A stretch of 64,000 nt of DNA, taken from the NCBI RefSeq assembly GCF_031987975.1, contig NZ_DALZYX010000004.1:1-64000 (forward strand), read 5' to 3'. Made by a program: the position numbers and the translations under genes. Under the pieces are notes generated by a model. That model was not told the DNA's origin. It did not search any database and was given only the letters and a program-made list of their open reading frames with translations. This DNA is from Pseudescherichia sp031987975. GTDB taxonomy: Bacteria; Pseudomonadota; Gammaproteobacteria; Enterobacterales; Enterobacteriaceae. This document shows positions 59,564 to 64,000 of this stretch, piece by piece (the first letter of the stretch is position 1; every line of letters begins with the position of its first letter).

Positions 59564-60880
59564 ATGCCACTCATCATCGTTGCTCTCGGTGTTGCTCTAT
59601 TACTTCTGTTAATGATCCGCTTTAAATTAAACGGCTTCATTGCACTCATCCTGGTGGCGCTTGCCGTCGGGCTGTTGCAAGGAATGCCGGTGGATAAAGT
59701 GATCGCCTCGATTAAAGCTGGCGTCGGCGGTACCCTCGGCAGCCTTGCGCTGATCATGGGCTTCGGCGCCATGCTGGGTAAGATGCTGGCGGACTGCGGC
59801 GGTGCCCAACGTATCGCCACCACCCTGATTGCTAAATTTGGTCAGAAATACATTCAATGGGCAGTGGTATTAACCGGCTTCACCGTCGGCTTTGCCCTGT
59901 TCTATGAGGTGGGCTTCGTGCTGCTGCTGCCGCTGGTATTCACCATCGCGGCAAAAGCCCGCGTACCGCTGCTCTACGTCGGTGTGCCGATGGCGGCGTC
60001 TCTCTCCGTAACCCACGGCTTCCTGCCGCCGCACCCTGGCCCGACCGCTATCGCCACTATTTTCCACGCCGACATGGGCAAAACCCTGCTCTACGGTACG
60101 CTGCTGGCTATCCCGACCGTGATCCTGGCCGGCCCGGTCTATGCGCGCTTCCTGAAGAAAATCGATAAGCCGATCCCGGAAGGCCTCTACAACGCGAAAA
60201 CCTTTACCGAAGCGGAGATGCCGAGCTTTGCGGTCAGCGTCTGGACCTCGCTGGTGCCGGTGATTCTGATGGCTGGTCGCGCCGTCGCGGAGATGATCCT
60301 GCCGAAAGGTCACCCCGTGCTCGCCTACGCCGAGTTCTTTGGCGACCCGGTGATGGCGACGCTGATTGCGGTGCTGATCGCCATCTTTACCTTCGGCCTT
60401 AACCGTGGTCGTTCGATGGATCAGATCACCGAGACCATCACCTCCTCAATCAAAATCATCGCCATGATGCTGCTGATTATCGGCGGCGGTGGCGCGTTCA
60501 AGCAGGTGCTGGTAGACAGCGGCGTGGATAAATACATTGCCGCCATGATGCACTCCACTAACCTGTCGCCGCTCTTTATGGCGTGGTCGATTGCCGCCGT
60601 GCTGCGTATCGCCCTTGGCTCTGCCACCGTAGCGGCCATTACCGCTGGCGGTATTGCCGCTCCGCTGATTGCCACTACCGGCGTTAGCCCTGAGCTGATG
60701 GTTATCGCCGTGGGTTCCGGCAGCGTGATCTTCTCTCACGTGAACGATCCAGGCTTCTGGCTGTTCAAGGAGTACTTCAACCTGAGCATCGGTGAGACCA
60801 TGAAATCCTGGTCGGCGCTGGAGACCATTATCGCGGTATGCGGCCTGATCGGCTGTCTGCTGCTGGGAATGGTGATCTAA
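59564..60880 (+). CDS. gntT: high-affinity gluconate transporter GntT
   Basis: GntT is a gluconate:H+ symporter of the GntP family (GntI system). The 438-residue protein begins MPLIIVALGVALLLLLMIRF and is hydrophobic throughout, with about 12-14 membrane segments. Family motifs are FYEVGFVLLLPLVF near 109, HGFLPPHPGPTAIA near 151 and GSVIFSHVNDPGFWLFKEYF near 386-405. The GntR operator upstream supports the substrate assignment. Confidence 0.96.
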   Translation: MPLIIVALGVALLLLLMIRFKLNGFIALILVALAVGLLQGMPVDKVIASIKAGVGGTLGSLALIMGFGAMLGKMLADCGGAQRIATTLIAKFGQKYIQWAVVLTGFTVGFALFYEVGFVLLLPLVFTIAAKARVPLLYVGVPMAASLSVTHGFLPPHPGPTAIATIFHADMGKTLLYGTLLAIPTVILAGPVYARFLKKIDKPIPEGLYNAKTFTEAEMPSFAVSVWTSLVPVILMAGRAVAEMILPKGHPVLAYAEFFGDPVMATLIAVLIAIFTFGLNRGRSMDQITETITSSIKIIAMMLLIIGGGGAFKQVLVDSGVDKYIAAMMHSTNLSPLFMAWSIAAVLRIALGSATVAAITAGGIAAPLIATTGVSPELMVIAVGSGSVIFSHVNDPGFWLFKEYFNLSIGETMKSWSALETIIAVCGLIGCLLLGMVI

Positions 60881-60887
60881 CTGATGT

Positions 60888-60912
60888 GCCCGGCGGCGCT
60901 GCGCTGCCGGGC
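60888..60912. repeat. REP-like hairpin between gntT and malQ
   Basis: GCCCGGC (60888-60894) pairs with GCCGGGC (60906-60912), enclosing GGCGCTGCGCT. On the plus strand it is followed by GATTCTTTA. It lies between convergent stops and may stabilise both transcripts. Confidence 0.7.
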
Positions 60913-60918
60913 GATTCT

Positions 60919-63006
60919 TTACTTCCGTAATGCTGCCTTACGCCGCTTATCCAGATCCTTCACCAGCCTGTTTACCTTCTCATCGGCAAACATCTTCTCC
61001 AACGACGTTGAGAGCTTGCGCCGCCAGTTTTTATACTGGTAGCTGGTCCCCGGCACGTTGACCGGCTCGGCCATATCTAGCCAGTCCTCGGGCTGCAGCC
61101 CCAGCAAGGCGCTGCTGCTGTCGGCAATATAGCGTTGCAGGCCCCGGTTGAGAGTAGCATTCATTGCCATGCGCGCGGCTTTACGGCCGGTGCTTTTCGG
61201 CAGGCAGCCGTGCTGATGAAGGGCGTCCAGCAGGCCCTGTTTGGCTCGCTCACGATCTTCATACAGCCCACGCAGCACCTCTTCATCCGGATACAGCCCG
61301 AGCGTCTTGCCGAGGGTCAGATCGTGTGCTTCCCAGTAGCCGCGCAAAGTCGGCAGGTCATGAGTGGTCGCCACCGCCATCGACTGGGCAGGCCAGGCTT
61401 CCGGGGCGCGTACCCGCTTCTTATGATCGCTTTCGAAATAGAGCACCTTGTAGGAGTAGACCCCGCTGTCGCGCAGCTTGCTGACGATCTCCTTCGGCAC
61501 GGTGCCCAGATCTTCGCCAATGACCATGCAGCGGTGGCGCTGACTCTCCAGAGCAAGGATCGCCAGCATGTCATCCACCGGGTAGTGAACATACGCGCCC
61601 TGATCCGCCGTCTCGCCGTAGGGGATCCACCACAGGCGCAGAAGCGACATGACGTGGTCAATACGCAGCGCGCCGCAGCTCTTCATGTTAGCCCGCAGCA
61701 GCTGAACAAACGGCTCATAGCCACGGCCGGTGATGATATGCGGATCCATCGGCGGCAGGCCCCAGTTTTGCCCCAGCGGCCCAAGAATATCCGGCGGCGC
61801 ACCCACGGAGGCCTCCAGACAGTAAAGCTCGCGATCGCACCAGGTCTCCGACCCGCCCTCGGCAACGCCTACCGCCAGGTCACGGTAGAGACCAATCGGC
61901 ATCGCAAAGCCCTGGCTGGTCTCCCAGCACTCCGCAAGCTGAACGGCGGCCAGCCACTGTAGCCAGAGGTAGAAATCCACCTCGTCGGCGTGCTCCTGGC
62001 AGAAAGCTGTTACCTGCGGGCTATCGGTGCGCCGATAGGCTTCCGGCCATACCGGCCAGCCCCAGCGCATCTCATCCTCTTTCACCTGGTACGCATGCAG
62101 AGCGTCAAACGCCGCCTGCCAGTAGAGCCCCTCCCCCTGCTGCTGCACAAAGCCGCGAAACGCCGCCATCTGCTCGTCGTCATCAGCCCGATCGGCAAAC
62201 AGCCGCCACGCCATTTTGAGCGCCGCCAGCTTGAGGGCGGTCACGCCAGCATAGTCAACCCACTCGCTGTCGCGTACTGCATTCAGCGCCTTCTGGGTAG
62301 ACTCCATCTTCCACCACGCCTGCGCCTCGTCGCTGCGTCGGTAATCCTCCACCGCGTTGACGTCGATATAGAGTACGTTAAGCCAGCGGCGCGAGGAGGG
62401 GCTATAGGGGCTGGCACTCTCCGGCATCGCCGGGTAGAGGGCATGAACCGGGTTAAGGCCGATGAAAGAGCCGCCCCGCTTCACCACCTCTACCAGCATC
62501 GCTTTCAGATCGCCAAAATCGCCGATGCCCCAGTTGCTGTCCGAACGCAGGGTGTAGAGCTGCACGGTCGCGCCCCACAGCTTCTTACCCGCCAGCAGCG
62601 CGTCGGGTTCATAGCAGCGCGGCGGGGCGACAATCACCCGACACCGCCACTGCTTTTTACCCTGTCGCAGGGTCAGCGTATGGTAGCCCTCTGCCAGCGA
62701 GGCCGGTAGCGTCATTCGCTTCTTATCGCGGAATGTCCCCTGATGCTGCTCGCCGGTTTCGGTCGTCAGCTCCCAGCTAAATTCGCCGCTGCCTTCAACG
62801 GGCAATGACAGCCTTTTGCCGTGGATAAGCACCTTAACCTGTGGAATGGGGGCCGCTGCTGCCTTTTTTGCCGCATCGGGATGCATCGCGTTAAGCAAAC
62901 GCCGTTTGGTGTCGGCACCAATTGACTGGGGTTTGCCGTGGGCGTTGATATAGTTTGGGCCAATGCCCGCCGCCAGCGCGGCGTCAGCCAGACGTTTACT
63001 TTCCAT
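60919..63006 (-). CDS. malQ: 4-alpha-glucanotransferase (amylomaltase)
   Basis: MalQ transfers maltosyl and longer dextrinyl units between maltodextrins, releasing glucose. The 695-residue GH77 enzyme starts at ATG 63006 (MESKRLADAALAAGIGPNYI), with AAGGAG upstream; a nine-residue extension is rejected. Catalytic regions are visible: nucleophile Asp in GALRIDHVMSLLRLWW, acid Glu in VIGEDLGTVP and Asp in TTHDLPTLRG. It follows malP by 8 bases in the malPQ operon, which in E. coli is activated by MalT. Confidence 0.97.
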   Translation of the reverse strand: MESKRLADAALAAGIGPNYINAHGKPQSIGADTKRRLLNAMHPDAAKKAAAAPIPQVKVLIHGKRLSLPVEGSGEFSWELTTETGEQHQGTFRDKKRMTLPASLAEGYHTLTLRQGKKQWRCRVIVAPPRCYEPDALLAGKKLWGATVQLYTLRSDSNWGIGDFGDLKAMLVEVVKRGGSFIGLNPVHALYPAMPESASPYSPSSRRWLNVLYIDVNAVEDYRRSDEAQAWWKMESTQKALNAVRDSEWVDYAGVTALKLAALKMAWRLFADRADDDEQMAAFRGFVQQQGEGLYWQAAFDALHAYQVKEDEMRWGWPVWPEAYRRTDSPQVTAFCQEHADEVDFYLWLQWLAAVQLAECWETSQGFAMPIGLYRDLAVGVAEGGSETWCDRELYCLEASVGAPPDILGPLGQNWGLPPMDPHIITGRGYEPFVQLLRANMKSCGALRIDHVMSLLRLWWIPYGETADQGAYVHYPVDDMLAILALESQRHRCMVIGEDLGTVPKEIVSKLRDSGVYSYKVLYFESDHKKRVRAPEAWPAQSMAVATTHDLPTLRGYWEAHDLTLGKTLGLYPDEEVLRGLYEDRERAKQGLLDALHQHGCLPKSTGRKAARMAMNATLNRGLQRYIADSSSALLGLQPEDWLDMAEPVNVPGTSYQYKNWRRKLSTSLEKMFADEKVNRLVKDLDKRRKAALRK

Positions 63007-63014
63007 GGCGCTCC

Positions 63015-64000
63015 TTAGCGTTTGGCCTGCCAAATCAGATTTTGATAGTCACGAATTGAGCGATCGGAGCTGAACATGCCGCAGCGGGCGGTATTGAGGA
63101 TCGCCGCACGGGTCCACGCCTCCTGGTCGCGATAGAGCACATCGACCTGTTTTTGCGCCTCAACGTAGGCGGCAAAGTCAGCGGCAACCAGATAGGGATC
63201 GCCCCCCTGCTTACCGATGCTGTGCAGCATCAGGTCGAACGCATGCTTGTCGCCGTCGCTGTATTTACCGCTCTCCAGCTCTTTAAGGATCGCATTCAAC
63301 AGCTTGTCTTTCTTACGCCACTTCACGGGATCGTAGCCTTTGGCCTTCAGCGCCTTCACCTCTTCCACGGTATGGCCGAAGATGAAAATATTCTCCTCGC
63401 CCACCTTTTCGGCAATCTCGACGTTTGCACCATCCAGCGTGCCGACGGTGAGCGCGCCGTTCAGCGCCAGCTTCATGTTGCCGGTCCCGGAGGCCTCTTT
63501 CCCTGCGGTAGAGATCTGCTCAGAGACGTCCGCCGCCGGGATCAGTTTCTCCGCCGCCGAGACGCAGTAGTCTGGCAGGAAGACGACTTTAAGCTTGTCG
63601 CCCACGTGGGGATCGCTGTTGATCGCCTCCGCCACTTTATTGATAGCAAAAATAATATTCTTCGCCAGGTAGTAGCCCGGTGCGGCTTTGGCCCCAAACA
63701 GGAAGACGCGCGGCACGCGGTCTACCTGCGGATTCTCGCGGATCTCTTTGTAGAGGGCGAGAATGTGCAGCAGGTTCAGGTGCTGACGCTTGTACTCATG
63801 CAGGCGCTTGATCTGAATATCAAAAATAGCGTTGGGATTGATGACGATACCGGTGCGCGCTTTCACAAACTCCACCAGCCGGGTCTTGTTCTCCTGTTTT
63901 ATCGCGCGGTAGCGTTCACGGAAGCTGGCGTCATCGGCATACTTCTCCAGAGCCAGCAGCTGGTCGAGATCGTTGGCCCACTCTTTTTTCAGGGTGCTGT
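63015..64000 (-). CDS. malP: maltodextrin phosphorylase (partial, C-terminal part)
   Basis: MalP phosphorolyses maltodextrins to glucose-1-phosphate. The frame runs to the window edge, giving the last 328 or so residues of a protein usually near 797. Reading upstream of an internal GTG at 63875 gives TLKKEWANDLDQLLALEKYA in the same frame, so the true start lies outside. The PLP-lysine region GTGNMKLALNGALTVGTLDG is intact, as are IQIKRLHEYKRQHLN and the C terminus DYQNLIWQAKR. It is truncated by the window only. Confidence 0.97.
   Translation of the reverse strand, partial: STLKKEWANDLDQLLALEKYADDASFRERYRAIKQENKTRLVEFVKARTGIVINPNAIFDIQIKRLHEYKRQHLNLLHILALYKEIRENPQVDRVPRVFLFGAKAAPGYYLAKNIIFAINKVAEAINSDPHVGDKLKVVFLPDYCVSAAEKLIPAADVSEQISTAGKEASGTGNMKLALNGALTVGTLDGANVEIAEKVGEENIFIFGHTVEEVKALKAKGYDPVKWRKKDKLLNAILKELESGKYSDGDKHAFDLMLHSIGKQGGDPYLVAADFAAYVEAQKQVDVLYRDQEAWTRAAILNTARCGMFSSDRSIRDYQNLIWQAKR

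Overview
The window is a chromosomal housekeeping segment from a member of the Enterobacteriaceae. Gene content, order and protein sequences follow the Escherichia/Salmonella/Enterobacter 'str operon to mal' region almost gene for gene, from tufA to malP. Species cannot be fixed from the sequence alone. The DNA is GC-rich at third codon positions, and several loci that I remember from E. coli K-12 are absent (the frl/yhf block between cysG and trpS, yhgE, feoC, yhgA). This points to an Enterobacter/Kosakonia/Klebsiella-like genome rather than E. coli. No tRNA, rRNA, CRISPR array, prophage or complete insertion sequence was seen.

Layout. 1-3512 (minus): str operon, rpsL-rpsG-fusA-tufA (tufA cut by the window edge), with its promoter and the S7 autoregulation site. 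3534-5296 (minus): yheO-tusDCB, sulfur relay for tRNA 2-thiolation. 5463-10088: fkpA, slyX, slyD, yheV and the kefGB glutathione-gated K+/H+ antiporter. 10225-14385 (plus): yheS-yheT-yheU-prkB. 14426-17905: yhfA, divergent crp, yhfK. 17902-19786 (minus): argD and pabA. 19915-21290: a small accessory patch in which a RelE/HigB-like toxin-antitoxin pair sits tail to tail with the fic/yhfG pair. 21399-28998: ppiA, tsgA, then nirBDC-cysG (nitrite reduction plus siroheme synthesis) behind an FNR/NarL promoter. 29047-35476 (minus): aroK-aroB-damX-dam-rpe-gph-trpS. 35762-39102 (minus): hofMNOPQ, the PilMNOPQ/ComABCDE-like DNA-uptake set. 39223-46845: mrcA, nudE, igaA, yrfG, hslR, hslO. 47193-51000: pckA, then ompR-envZ (minus). 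51056-56820: greB, tex/yhgF, feoAB. 56850-64000: a DUF1471 gene, bioH, gntX, nfuA, gntT, malQ and the 3' part of malP.

Functional links. NirB needs siroheme, which CysG makes, and both are in one transcript with the nitrite channel NirC. Feo (Fe2+) and nir share anaerobic FNR-type control. NfuA supplies Fe-S clusters, including under stress. crp lies within the window, and candidate CRP sites are seen before ppiA/tsgA and pckA.

The most unusual points are: a RelE-like toxin that has lost about 32 central residues in frame beside an intact-looking antitoxin; its position between fic and pabA; a full ERIC element between nirD and nirC and an ERIC remnant touching the slyD stop; a feo operon without feoC whose FeoB tail is unusually cysteine-rich; a family of REP-like hairpins at nearly every convergent gene junction; and yhfK/argD sharing the same TTAA for both stop codons. 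No wholly new multi-gene system was found; the rest is ordinary core genome.
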